The translations under genes and the position numbers were made by a program. Of a stretch of 51,160 nucleotides of DNA, positions 1 through 9,869 are shown one piece after another. The stretch lies in NCBI RefSeq assembly GCF_007120195.1, contig NZ_SKOG01000049.1, positions 1 through 51,160 of the forward strand. The letters are read 5' to 3'. This stretch comes from Aquisalimonas sp. (GTDB lineage Bacteria; Pseudomonadota; Gammaproteobacteria; Nitrococcales; Aquisalimonadaceae). The first letter of the stretch is position 1, and the number at the start of each line of letters is the position of its first letter. The notes under the pieces are model-generated. The model was not told the origin of the DNA. It saw nothing but the letters and a program-made list of their open reading frames with translations, and made no database searches.

Positions 1-842
1 ACAGCCATTCGCTGCTGTTTGCCGTGGTTGCCGCCATGGCGCTGGGATGGGCAGCATCACGGCTGCATGCACGCACAGCCGTCCCGTGGCGTGCGTGGAC
101 GGGGATGCTTGGTGCGGCACTGCTCTCGCACATCGCACTCGATCTGTTCACCGTAGAAGGCGTCCACCTCTTTCTGCCCTTCCATGCCGAGCCTGTTGCC
201 TTCGCGACGATCTCACTGGTGGATCCAGTGTATACCGTGCCTCTACTGGTGGCCGTTCTTGGCGCTGTCCTGTGGCGTCGCGCTGCTGGCGCGCGCCGTG
301 TGTTCGCGATCGCGGGCCTCGGCCTGAGCACGCTGTATCTGGGCATGACCGTCGTGAACAAGGTGCACATGGAGCAGCATTTTCAGGCGCAGCTGGAGCA
401 TCAGGAGATCTCCTACGAGCGCCTTCTCGTACAGCCGACGTTGTTCAACAACGTGCTCTGGCGTGCCATCGCGCAGACCGATGAGGGGTACTATGTCGGG
501 TTCCGCTCGCACCTGGATGGTACAGGGGGGGTTCGCTGGCGTTTCATTCCGCGGCATGAGGACAAGCTCTCGGCCATTGAGGCCGATCCTTCAGTCGATC
601 GTCTGCGTCGGCTCACCCGCAACTGGTACGTGGTGGCGCGTGACGGCGACGGACTCATCGTGACCGATATGCGCTATGGCAATGCCCTGGAGTGGCGCGA
701 TGACGAGGGGGAACCCTGGTTCGCCTTTCGGTTGCGTCAACCCGGGGACGGTGTGGTGATCGAGCGCATTCCGTGCGGTAGCGATCTCGGTGACTACGGG
801 GAGCGCCTGCAGGCATTGTTTGTCCGCATGCTTGGAATCTGA
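1..842 (+). CDS. DUF457/YdjM-type membrane metal-dependent hydrolase, 5' truncated by window
   Basis: The open frame enters from the left edge in phase with base 3 and reads SHSLLFAVVAAM before the first possible GTG start at base 24, so the true start lies outside the window. THSLLFA-like segments after a conserved His are typical of the YdjM/YbcI (DUF457) inner-membrane putative hydrolases. The visible part has several membrane segments, and SHIALDLFT carries the second conserved His/Asp pair of the family. The last ~160 residues form a soluble domain containing DKLSAIEAD and a WFAFRLRQ strand. The exact substrate of this family is not established. The gene converges on merR, leaving only about 20 bases between stops. 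Confidence 0.75.
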   Translation, partial: SHSLLFAVVAAMALGWAASRLHARTAVPWRAWTGMLGAALLSHIALDLFTVEGVHLFLPFHAEPVAFATISLVDPVYTVPLLVAVLGAVLWRRAAGARRVFAIAGLGLSTLYLGMTVVNKVHMEQHFQAQLEHQEISYERLLVQPTLFNNVLWRAIAQTDEGYYVGFRSHLDGTGGVRWRFIPRHEDKLSAIEADPSVDRLRRLTRNWYVVARDGDGLIVTDMRYGNALEWRDDEGEPWFAFRLRQPGDGVVIERIPCGSDLGDYGERLQALFVRMLGI

Positions 843-861
843 GCCCTGGTCCTGCGCGCCT

Positions 862-1287
862 TCATGGGTGCTGTTCAGAGGTCCCCGTCCGCGGTACCTC
901 GAACAACGCCTCCAACATGGAACAATCAGGAGTATTGGCGCCCGTGCAGCGGCCGACCAGCTCGGCCAGGGCGTTCTCTACCCGGCGCAGATCAGCGATC
1001 TTGTCCCGCACCGCATCCAGGTGCTCCTGACCCAGCGCCTGCACCTCGGCGCAGGTGTAGGTGCCACCGTCGATCATGCGCAACAGGGCACGGACTTCCT
1101 CCAGCGAAAAGCCCAGATCGCGCATCCGTCGGATGAACACCAGGCGACGGCGGTGGCTGTCGCCATAGACGCGGTAGTTGTTCGAGGCCCGCGCCGGCGG
1201 TGGCAGGACACCGATGCGTTCGTAGTAGCGAATGGTCTCCACCTGGCAACCCGTCTCACAGGCCAACTGCCCGATACGTAGTTTCAC
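862..1287 (-). CDS. merR: MerR-family mercury(II)-responsive regulator
   Basis: The 141-residue product begins VKLRIGQLACETG at a GTG start; the frame stays open upstream, but those residues do not resemble the family. The N-terminal winged helix is seen in VETIRYYERIGVLPPP and YRVYGDSHRRRL, followed by the long dimer helix. Three cysteines sit at about 79 (TYTCAEV), 114 and 122 (GRCTGANTPDCSM), matching the metal-binding Cys of MerR/CadR/PbrR proteins. The last pair is CX7C, one residue shorter than in classical Tn501 MerR, so metal choice cannot be read from this alone. Divergent merF and merA make Hg(II) the obvious ligand. The regulator would repress and then activate the promoter at 1302-1332. 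Confidence 0.88.
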   Translation of the reverse strand: MKLRIGQLACETGCQVETIRYYERIGVLPPPARASNNYRVYGDSHRRRLVFIRRMRDLGFSLEEVRALLRMIDGGTYTCAEVQALGQEHLDAVRDKIADLRRVENALAELVGRCTGANTPDCSMLEALFEVPRTGTSEQHP

Positions 1288-1301
1288 GAATGCCTCGCTT
1301 G

Positions 1302-1332
1302 TTGACCCTTTAGCGACTACAGGGTCTATGAT
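1302..1332 (+). promoter_or_regulatory. MerR-controlled promoter and operator for merFA
   Basis: The -35 box TTGACC (1302-1307) and -10 box TATGAT (1327-1332) are 19 bp apart, the overlong spacer that defines MerR-activated promoters. The spacer is filled by a dyad at 1304-1326 with arms GACCCT-n-TAG and CTA-n-AGGGTC, perfect apart from one position pair and centred at 1315. The site begins 15 bp upstream of the merR start codon, so one operator can control both directions. Confidence 0.88.
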
Positions 1333-1487
1333 TCGGTCATTCCAGTCAACGACGCGGGCAGGCGATCCATGGCACGGCAAACAACCGACACCACGAAAGG
1401 GTTGTCAGAACACGTGGCCTCATCGAGGCGCTGACAAGCGCGACGGCCAACGCGGGCTTTCTTTCCAGCGTGCAGGAGTAACCGGCC

Positions 1488-3393
<1,906 letters not shown>

Positions 3394-3848
3394 GCTTATT
3401 GTTATCTATCAAGGGAGAGCGCAATGCCAAGCAACATGTTGGACGCAACAACCCGTCCAGGTGAAAAGTTCGGCTTACTCTCCCGCCGCAACAGGCAATG
3501 CGAGATGTAGGTTAAAGAATCTGCCGGCGGCCGAGTGCGAGGATGGTTTCGTCGCACTGCTACCGTGGAACCGGGGACAGAGCCTACCGGCTACCGAGCC
3601 CGCCAGCTAGGTGCGGTTGGTGGAGCGCTCAGTACGCTGGTGTAACCTTTGCTGTGTGACGGGTTGGCGGGTCGTAGGCGGTGCAGTCGCGCCCGACGGA
3701 CTGCCACGGTTCGAGTTGGCCCAGCCGTCGGCGAGGCCCAAGCACGATGCAATCGTAGCAATGGGCTGAAAGTGATGAAACGGGCGCCCGCGTATTGTGG
3801 CAACCCGGTTCTGACTTGTGATTTCGGTAACCGAAGGCGATCGACTGC
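3394..3848. other. Non-coding or decayed stretch after merA
   Basis: No recognisable gene is visible in these 455 bases. The only candidate is a 28-codon frame at 3424-3510 on the plus strand (begins MPSNMLDATTRPG). It has an acceptable AGGGAGAG ribosome site but resembles no protein I know. A longer plus-strand frame through 3610 looks like chance. No mer accessory gene (merB, merD, merE) and no transposon end could be identified. The neighbouring porin and gap remnants suggest the stretch is degenerate. Confidence 0.4.
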
Positions 3849-4366
3849 CTAGAAGTCGAGCTGCATGCCTACGGCGAAGAGGTCATAGTCGTCTTGGAAG
3901 TCCGACTCGCCTGCTGCAGTTCGCCCAGCAGCGTCAGCTGCGGGGTCAGCTGATAACGCGCGAACAGCATCCCCATTTGATTCTTCCCGGACGGGGCGCT
4001 GCCCACCGCGGTTGTGGTGGCATCCTGATCGGCTTCACCGTAGTTCACGCCCACCAGCGTGTTGCCGAAGGTGTAATCGAGCTCCACATACCACATGTCC
4101 GTATCCACCTCGGCGGCGTCAACGCCGCCGAGCCCGAACAGGCCCAGCTGGCCGATACCCTTGGTGTCAGTATATGCTGCGGTAAAACGTACCCCGGCTG
4201 CACTTACGCGACCACCGAATTCGTAGGCTTGGTACTCGTAGCTGAAGTCCGATTCAACGAGCTCAACCTCCTGGTAGAGGAAGCCGGTCCAATGCTTTGA
4301 TGTATTGGCCTCTAACCGCGACAGCAAACGGCCTCGTGGCTCGATGATGTGCGGGGCATCGGTCAC
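3849..4366 (-). pseudogene. Porin C-terminal fragment with a frameshift
   Basis: Reading leftward, about 150 residues look like outer-membrane porin beta-strands: HWTGFLYQEVELVES, YEFGGRVSAAGVRFTAAYTDT, MWYVELDYTFGNTLVGVNY and MGMLFARYQLTPQLTLLGELQQA. Just after GELQQA the frame breaks. Moving one base over gives ESDFQDDYDLFAVGMQLDF and a stop at 3849-3851, a perfect porin ending with the C-terminal Phe needed for Bam-dependent insertion. So about one base has been lost near 3908-3913. The N-terminal half, including any signal peptide, is absent: upstream of LEANTSKHW nothing porin-like remains. This is a 5'-deleted, frameshifted relic. Confidence 0.85.
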
Positions 4367-4493
4367 CGTCTATCCGAAAGGCCTCGACTCCTCGACGCCT
4401 GCCCCGGGCGCCAATCCCCGGGATGGCGGCACTACAGCACTGCAAGATGCGGACAACTCGATGGCGGGGGCCGTGAGCGCAGTCACAGCTTGG

Positions 4494-4620
4494 CTAGGCA
4501 GCCCGAAGGACGGCGCGGGTCGTGCCTAGCATGCGGCTCGAAAACCCGCCTTCATTGTCATACCAGGCGCAGACCTTCACGAATAATGGCGATGCGATAA
4601 ACCTGCTTGCGTTCTCCATG
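4494..4620 (-). pseudogene. 3' remnant of a glyceraldehyde-3-phosphate dehydrogenase gene
   Basis: The leftward frame ending at 4494 encodes FVKVCAWYDNEGGFSSRMLG plus a short tail. This matches the extreme C-terminus of GAPDH, where the family consensus is roughly VKVxxWYDNEWGYSNRMLDT. The Trp after NE is Gly here, and nothing upstream matches the rest of the enzyme, so only about 30 codons survive. It lies directly downstream, on the same strand, of the methylglyoxal-synthase/SorC fusion gene. An ancestral gap gene therefore probably ended that operon. The match is short but distinctive. Confidence 0.7.
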
Positions 4621-4645
4621 CTGCCCAATCGCCGCGTGCCCGGGG

Positions 4646-6622
4646 TTACGTCCGCTCCCCCGCGACGGTTTCCAGGATCCGCCACGCGAAATCCAGGTCG
4701 GTCACCAGTACCGAGGCGAATCCGGCGTGCAAAGCGGCCAGGGCGGGGCGGACCCGATCGGGATCGGCGCCACACAAGAGCACGCTGGCCCCGCTCGCGG
4801 CCGCGTTGCGGAGTTGCTCGGCACTGATCCCCACGCGGTGGAAATACTGGGGTTCGAGTTCGGTGCCGTCCGCCTCCAGGAAAATGCCGCAGACCTCGCC
4901 GACGGCTTGCCCCTCCATCTGGGCGTAGAGGGCTGTCGGCAGCGTGGCGCCGGCGCCCAGTTGAGGCCGTACCGGGTCGCAGGTCAGCACCAGGGCATCC
5001 AGGTCGTCCCAGGAGCCGCCGCCGCTGTCGTCGCCGCAAATGCCGGTGGACTGGGAGAGGGTCGCGTCGCAAAAGGCGTATTGGGGCAACGACCCGGCCT
5101 CACCGCCGAAGTGCCGGGCCAGGCGCGCTGCACTTTGATTCGCTTCGTTGCGGGGGTCGGTGGTGCCCATGATCCCGACCAGCGGGGCGACACGCACGTT
5201 GCCGGGTCTCAGGAACTGCGGTGCCGCGACCGGGTGGGTCAGCTTGGGCTTGGCGTTGGCGTCGGCGAGCCACTCGGGCAGTTCGCTCAGAGTCGCGGTC
5301 AACTGATGGGCCTCGTAGCCCCAGGTCACGCCAACGCGAGCCGCAACGGAGCTTCCCCGCCGTTGCTCGGCGCGGTGGGCGACCAAGCCATGGAGGTACC
5401 AGGCGCCGCGCTCCAGCACGGCGCGCCACAGGCGCCCGGGTTTTTGAGCGCGCGTGGGCTTCTTGCCGTTGATGTCGGCGAGCACAAGTTCGACCCCCCA
5501 AAGGCGCTGAAACGCTTCGCTGACTGTTACGGGACTGGTCCAGCCGGCCTCCAGGCAGCGTTCCCAGGCTTGCGCCCAACGGCTCGCCGAGCCTGGATCG
5601 TGCAGCAGCATGACGTCGTGTTCCGGGATGCGGGTGGTGCGCTCCAGGAGCTGAATGTCGGCTTCGTGCTCCCGAGACACGTGGGGGTCTTCGAAGAAAA
5701 TGACCTTGTGGCACGCATCCCGCAGAACGGCTTCGGCGATGCGGACGTCGCCGCCCTTGGGTCCGCTGGGTTGGGCCGCTACCCAGTGGTGCCCATCAAG
5801 GCGCTCGGCGAGCCGCGCACGGGCGGCTTCCGTTTCGGCGTTGCTTGCTTGGGCGGCCCGCAGCCGGGCAGGCACGTGGCCGAGTTGCTTGAAGGCCTGG
5901 GCTTCCGCCTCAAGGTCGTCCCAGACCTCGGCGAGTCGTCCTGGCCGTTCCCCATTGAGCAGTGCACCGGTGGTGCCGGTGGCCAACCTCCCACCGAAGC
6001 GCGCAATGAGGTCGAAATGAGCCTCGGCGAAGCGCAGCATGGCGCCCTTGCGGGTATCATGCGCGATCAGCGCCAGGGTCTGCGCTTGTAGTCCCGTTGC
6101 GGCTTCAGGCAGGAGGCGCTGCAGCAATTCGTGGCTGACGAAATGCCTGGTCGCGCTCGGGTGGGGTGTGCCTTTGGCGCGGCGGGTGGCACACCAGCTG
6201 AGCCCATACCATTCTGCTGCCGCGTGGTAGCTGGCCAGGAAGGTGGTTTCGGTGACGACACACTCGCGTTTGAGCGCGAGGCTGTCCGGGAACATGGACG
6301 TGGCGTCGCGGGGGTCGATGAGGTAAATGACCTCGTCGATCGGCTGTTCATCGCTGCTGGCCCCCTGGACGACGCGATCGGCGAGCGCCACCAGCCCGCC
6401 CTGGCGGCCAGCCGGCAGGCAGTACAGGTGCGGATAGTCCTGCAGGAGGCCGTAGCGCAGCAGGGCCCGATAGGTGCCCTCCACGGCATGGATTTGCGGT
6501 TGCAGCACCTCGCGCAGGTAGGGCTCCAGGGCTCGCACCAGACGGATTAAGGGGCTGGAGGGGCCTTCGCGTAGGGCGCGATTGGCCACCAGGCCGATGA
6601 CGTGTTGGCGCTTGTTTGCCAT
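4646..6622 (-). CDS. Tandem methylglyoxal synthase domains fused to a SorC/CggR-type sugar-phosphate sensor
   Basis: The 658-residue product starts at the ATG preceded by GGAGGAG (9 bases); the frame stays open 15 codons further without a better start. Positions below count from that longer frame (subtract 15). Residues ~20-165 are MgsA-like but degenerate: ANR replaces HD, EGTYR replaces TGTTG, and only IDP remains of the FWDP motif. Residues ~195-350 are a complete MgsA domain with IAHDTRK, ATGTTG, SGPKGGD, FFEDP and the H-x2-D pair, aligning with E. coli His19/Asp20, Asp71, Asp91, His98 and Asp101. Residues ~385-665 resemble the effector domain of CggR/SorC regulators (VAPLVGIMGTTDPRNEAN, AVGEVCGIFLEADG, VLVTDLDFAWRIL), but there is no helix-turn-helix. 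It probably converts dihydroxyacetone phosphate to methylglyoxal under control of a sugar-phosphate ligand. It follows glpD and a DJ-1 gene. Confidence 0.85.
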   Translation of the reverse strand: MANKRQHVIGLVANRALREGPSSPLIRLVRALEPYLREVLQPQIHAVEGTYRALLRYGLLQDYPHLYCLPAGRQGGLVALADRVVQGASSDEQPIDEVIYLIDPRDATSMFPDSLALKRECVVTETTFLASYHAAAEWYGLSWCATRRAKGTPHPSATRHFVSHELLQRLLPEAATGLQAQTLALIAHDTRKGAMLRFAEAHFDLIARFGGRLATGTTGALLNGERPGRLAEVWDDLEAEAQAFKQLGHVPARLRAAQASNAETEAARARLAERLDGHHWVAAQPSGPKGGDVRIAEAVLRDACHKVIFFEDPHVSREHEADIQLLERTTRIPEHDVMLLHDPGSASRWAQAWERCLEAGWTSPVTVSEAFQRLWGVELVLADINGKKPTRAQKPGRLWRAVLERGAWYLHGLVAHRAEQRRGSSVAARVGVTWGYEAHQLTATLSELPEWLADANAKPKLTHPVAAPQFLRPGNVRVAPLVGIMGTTDPRNEANQSAARLARHFGGEAGSLPQYAFCDATLSQSTGICGDDSGGGSWDDLDALVLTCDPVRPQLGAGATLPTALYAQMEGQAVGEVCGIFLEADGTELEPQYFHRVGISAEQLRNAAASGASVLLCGADPDRVRPALAALHAGFASVLVTDLDFAWRILETVAGERT

Positions 6623-6767
6623 GATGGAAATCTCCTCCTGCCCGGGATTCTCCGCAGTGCACACCAAGCCGGGCGCCAGTCAGACCCCTCGGGTGTCGGG
6701 TGGTCCGCGAGGCGCTGTCCCTGCGGTGGCAGGGCGCGACGGTGGCAACCGCCCGAGTGATCAAGGG

Positions 6768-6796
6768 ACCCGCGCCAGCCTCGAGCTGGCGCGGGT
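6768..6796 (-). terminator. Perfect 12-bp GC hairpin between the DJ-1 and methylglyoxal synthase genes
   Basis: Arms ACCCGCGCCAGC and GCTGGCGCGGGT are separated by a 5-base loop, within the 215-base gap after the DJ-1 stop. In the leftward direction it is followed only by CCCTT, not a real U-tract. It may therefore act as an attenuating or mRNA-stabilising stem that sets lower expression of the synthase rather than as a full terminator. Confidence 0.5.
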
Positions 6797-6837
6797 GTTG
6801 GCCGGGAATCCCCCCATAGGGTTCCGCCGGCGGCCGA

Positions 6838-7419
6838 CTACAACGTGATACGCGTGCCCAACGTTTGCAGAAACGCCGCCAGCCAGGCCGGATGCCCGGG
6901 CCAGGCCGGGCTGGTCACCAGATTACCGTCGGTTTCGGCTGCATCGACGGCGATATCGGCATAACTCCCGCCGGCAAGCCGTACCTCCGGGGCGCAGGCC
7001 GGGTAGGCAGCCACGCGCCGCCCCTCGATGACGCCGGCGCCGGCCAGGATCTGGGCGCCGTGGCAGACCGCGGCGATGGGCTTCTCGGTGCTTGCGAAGT
7101 GACGCACTATGTCGACGACCTGGGGGTCCAGGCGCAGGTACTCGGGCGCGCGTCCGCCGGGGACCACCAAGGCGTCGTAATCGGCGACGTTGACGTCGCT
7201 GAAGGTCGCGTTGAGGGTGAAGTTGTGGCCTTGTTTCTCGGTGTAGGTCTGGTCGCCCTCGAAGTCATGTATGGCGGTCTTGACCGACTGACCTGCCTCT
7301 TTGCCTGGGGAGATGGCGTCGACTTGGTGGCCGACCATCATCAGGGCCTGGAACGGAACCATTACTTCGTAGTCCTCGACAAAGTCGCCGACCAGCATCA
7401 GGATGCGTTTTGCAGCCAT
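6838..7419 (-). CDS. DJ-1/PfpI-family protein, likely glyoxalase III or deglycase-type
   Basis: This 193-residue protein has the DJ-1/PfpI fold: the strand [15 protein letters not shown], then [12 protein letters not shown], then the nucleophile elbow AVCHGAQIL. The catalytic Cys is at about 119 with His120, and Glu15 aligns with Glu12 of PfpI, so the triad appears intact. YhbO/PfpI relatives are described as methylglyoxal-handling (glutathione-independent glyoxalase or deglycase) or stress proteins; which applies here cannot be told from sequence. The AGAGGAG ribosome site precedes the ATG. It sits between glpD and the methylglyoxal-synthase fusion on the same strand, which strongly suggests it handles methylglyoxal made from glycerol. 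Confidence 0.88.
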   Translation of the reverse strand: MAAKRILMLVGDFVEDYEVMVPFQALMMVGHQVDAISPGKEAGQSVKTAIHDFEGDQTYTEKQGHNFTLNATFSDVNVADYDALVVPGGRAPEYLRLDPQVVDIVRHFASTEKPIAAVCHGAQILAGAGVIEGRRVAAYPACAPEVRLAGGSYADIAVDAAETDGNLVTSPAWPGHPAWLAAFLQTLGTRITL

Positions 7420-7487
7420 GGGTTTTCTCCTCTTTCGTGAGTATGTCAGGGCGTGACGCCCCGGTTTGCCTTGATTCAGGCCGGGGG

Positions 7488-9146
7488 TTAGCCGGCCGCC
7501 TCGCGGGTCTGTCGGGCCTCGGCCCCCTGTGGATGGAAGCGGGTGATATAGTCCCGATAGGTTGCGATTTCGCTGCGCGCGCGCTCAGCCGTCCAGCCCA
7601 GATAGTTTTGTCCCACTGCAGCAGCGGCTTCGACGGCGTCCAGCCCGGCGCCGGGGCCGATACCCGCCATGGTCCGGCGCATCAGGGCGTCGGTGAGCGT
7701 CTGCGCCATCTCCTCGCGGAACGCGAAGACAATTTCTGCAGCCAGTGCACCGGTGGCAGGACTGACGACCTTGCCCAATTCCGGCTCGGCACGGATCAAA
7801 TCCACCACGCCTTGTGCGCGCACGCCGTATACCTCCACGAGCCGCCGTGCGGTGGCGGCTTTCAGTCCGCAGGTCCTCTCGAAGCTGTCACGGAATTGCG
7901 CCAGGTCTTCCGTCGTCCCGCCTGGCAAGGCCTGAGTTTTGGTGGGGCAGCGCGGCAGTTTCCAGTTTTTCGCCTTGCCGATTAGCTCCACGGCCTCCTC
8001 TGAAAGGTGTCGGTAGGTGGTGAGTTTGCCGCCGATCACCGACCACAATCCGTTGACCTCGCTGCCGTGACTCACGACCAGGTGGCGCCGTGTGATGGCG
8101 CCCGTGGAGCCTTTGCCGACGTGCGGCAACGGCCGCACGCCAGCGTAGGCATACAGCACGGAGGCGCGCGTGAGCTGGGCGGTAGGGATCATGCGGTTGG
8201 TTTCTGCCACCAGGTATTCGATTTCTTCTTCCGTGGGCTCCACGCGGCCAGGGTCGCCTTCGTAGCGCGTGTCGGTCGTGCCGATCAGGTAGAGGCCGTT
8301 CCAGGGCAGGGTGAAGTAGGGGCGAGCATCGGCTGCCGCCTCCGCATAGAGGGCCCGCGTCGGCGCCCCGGGAAAGGCTGACACCACGATGTGCGTGCCC
8401 TTGGTGCCGCCGATACGCTGGTCGAAACGCCGCCCTGAAGCGGTTAGGACCTGGTCCACCCATGGGCCGGCGACGTTGATGACCGCACCGGCGTAGGCCT
8501 GGTGACTGCCGCCGCCGAGGCGATCCTCGAACTCAACGCCTTGCACCGTGGAACTCGCCTCGTCGAGCAGGATGCGTCCGGCACGTGCGTAAGTGATCAG
8601 CTCAGCGCCGTTCTCCCGGGCGGAGAGGAGATTCTCCAGCACCAGCCGCTCCGGAAAAGTGACTTGGGCGTCGTAATACATGGCGGCCCCGCGCAGGCCC
8701 TCGGGGTTAAGCCCGGGTTCCTCGGCCAGCACCTTGTCGCGCTTAAACATACGATGGCGGGGAAGCGTCTTGTCGTAGGACAGGAAATCGTAGGCGATCA
8801 TACCCAACCGCACCAGCAACGGCCCGCGCTTATTGGTGTTGTAGATGGGGATCAGCAGCGGAAGCGGGCGCACCAAGTGGGGCGCGGTGCGCAGTAGAAT
8901 CTCCCGGTCCCGCAGCGACTCGCGCACCAAGCCCAGCTCAGCGTGCTCGAGATAACGCAGGCCGCCGTGGATCAGTCGGCTGTTCCAGCTCGATGTGCCG
9001 CTGCACAGGTCGTCCTGCTCCAGTACGAGCACCTTCAGACCCCGCAGGGATGCGTCCCGCGCGATGCCGGCCCCGTTGACACCTGCGCCGATAACAATGA
9101 GGTCGAAACGACGCTCGCTGAGGTCCTGGGGGATCCGTGATGTCAT
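7488..9146 (-). CDS. glpD: Aerobic glycerol-3-phosphate dehydrogenase
   Basis: The 552-residue flavoprotein oxidises glycerol-3-phosphate to dihydroxyacetone phosphate and passes electrons to quinone at the inner membrane. The N-terminal FAD motif is [18 protein letters not shown]. Typical GlpD blocks follow: [55 protein letters not shown] and IGGKLTTYR, then the C-terminal helical domain. The start chosen has GGAG nine bases upstream; a frame eight codons longer lacks one. The gene follows glpR on the same strand but has its own promoter candidate at 9603-9631 and a leader of about 450 nt. The DJ-1 gene begins 68 bases after its stop. Confidence 0.96.
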   Translation of the reverse strand: MTSRIPQDLSERRFDLIVIGAGVNGAGIARDASLRGLKVLVLEQDDLCSGTSSWNSRLIHGGLRYLEHAELGLVRESLRDREILLRTAPHLVRPLPLLIPIYNTNKRGPLLVRLGMIAYDFLSYDKTLPRHRMFKRDKVLAEEPGLNPEGLRGAAMYYDAQVTFPERLVLENLLSARENGAELITYARAGRILLDEASSTVQGVEFEDRLGGGSHQAYAGAVINVAGPWVDQVLTASGRRFDQRIGGTKGTHIVVSAFPGAPTRALYAEAAADARPYFTLPWNGLYLIGTTDTRYEGDPGRVEPTEEEIEYLVAETNRMIPTAQLTRASVLYAYAGVRPLPHVGKGSTGAITRRHLVVSHGSEVNGLWSVIGGKLTTYRHLSEEAVELIGKAKNWKLPRCPTKTQALPGGTTEDLAQFRDSFERTCGLKAATARRLVEVYGVRAQGVVDLIRAEPELGKVVSPATGALAAEIVFAFREEMAQTLTDALMRRTMAGIGPGAGLDAVEAAAAVGQNYLGWTAERARSEIATYRDYITRFHPQGAEARQTREAAG

Positions 9147-9200
9147 GATTCCATACTCCGTAGGCTGCACTTGCCGTCGATTACGCCGCCGGGTTTTGCG

Positions 9201-9425
9201 TCAGTGGCGTGCTGGTTGCTCTGTGTCCCCGGGAAGCGGCGGAGGCTGTTGGTGTACAAAAACCGCTGTCGTGTGGCCGGCAACAAGGGGGGAGAGCACG
9301 GACTGCCACCACGGGCATGGGCGCAGGCTGCGATAAGCCACCTCGCGTCGAGCCCGCGGGGAGGCGGATGCCCGCGATCGGGAATTTCGAGCGGGTTGAA
9401 TGGCCAGTGAATCGTACTTGACCAT
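9201..9425 (-). CDS. Possible 74-residue protein in the glpD leader, unrecognised
   Basis: Inside the long leader of glpD a leftward frame (begins MVKYDSLAIQPARNS) starts directly behind an excellent ribosome site, AGGAGGAGAATATTC. The protein is Arg- and Pro-rich, has no membrane segment and matches no family I know. The ribosome site is the only real support. The frame may be a degenerate gene, a leader peptide or chance. The rest of 9147-9869 holds the glpD promoter region and no other gene. Confidence 0.3.
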   Translation of the reverse strand: MVKYDSLAIQPARNSRSRASASPRARREVAYRSLRPCPWWQSVLSPLVAGHTTAVFVHQQPPPLPGDTEQPARH

Positions 9426-9555
9426 GAATATTCTCCTCCTCTCTTCAGGCAGCTTGTCTCAGCCAGGCCATTGTTCTCGATCGCTTGGATCCATGGCTTA
9501 TGGCCGGTCTTCGCGCCCTGCGCACAAGGTCCATCCGGCCAGCGTGCGTTTAAGT

Positions 9556-9565
9556 TCGTACACGA
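9556..9565. promoter_or_regulatory. GlpR-like operator core downstream of the glpD promoter
   Basis: TCGTACACGA is an imperfectly palindromic TCG-N4-CGA core, like the centre of the E. coli GlpR site (TCGWWAWCGA). With flanks, 9551-9570 agrees with the 20-base E. coli consensus at about 15 positions. It would lie about 30-40 bases into the glpD transcript. Binding by this GlpR is inference. Confidence 0.45.
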
Positions 9566-9592
9566 TGAGCAGCGAACCATACACTCGCGACC

Positions 9593-9631
9593 TTATGCAC
9601 ACACAATAGTGCATAATATTTCGACTAGCAA
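9593..9631 (-). promoter_or_regulatory. Putative glpD promoter overlapped by an 8-bp inverted repeat
   Basis: On the minus strand TTGCTA (9631-9626) and TATTGT (9608-9603) are separated by exactly 17 bp, a good sigma-70 promoter pointing to glpD. A perfect inverted repeat, TTATGCAC and GTGCATAA with an 8-base spacer (9593-9616), covers the -10 box and start point. This is the usual position for a repressor operator. The local sequence is AT-rich against a GC-rich background. Confidence 0.6.
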
Positions 9632-9869
9632 CATTATGAAACGATTCTTTTCGGTTCTGCTTACGCAGCGACTTGATGGCTCGTCGGCTGCTGCTCCGCT
9701 GCAACAGGGCGCTTGTGTACAGCCTCTCCACAGCGGCAGCCCGGTGGAGAAGGGACATCGTTCATCGCGGTGCTATTGGCTGGCGCTGTGCCACAGGCGG
9801 TTGCGGTTAGGCGCAATGCGGCCGCACTGAGCGATGATGGTAAGTCGTATCTCGCGCATAGTGCGACGC

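Noticed and set aside
1369-1434. A 21-codon leader frame before merF
   Set aside because: No convincing ribosome site and no resemblance to MerP, MerT or other mer products. A second frame joins it to the merF ribosome site but has no start codon.
3424-3510. A 28-codon frame after merA as a separate mer gene
   Set aside because: It has a fair ribosome site but matches none of the Mer proteins and lacks paired cysteines. It is mentioned only within the intergenic entry.
4607-6091. A 494-codon plus-strand frame antisense to the methylglyoxal-synthase fusion
   Set aside because: It mirrors the coding strand of a gene with clear domain matches, has no ribosome site and resembles no protein. High GC content makes such long antisense frames common.
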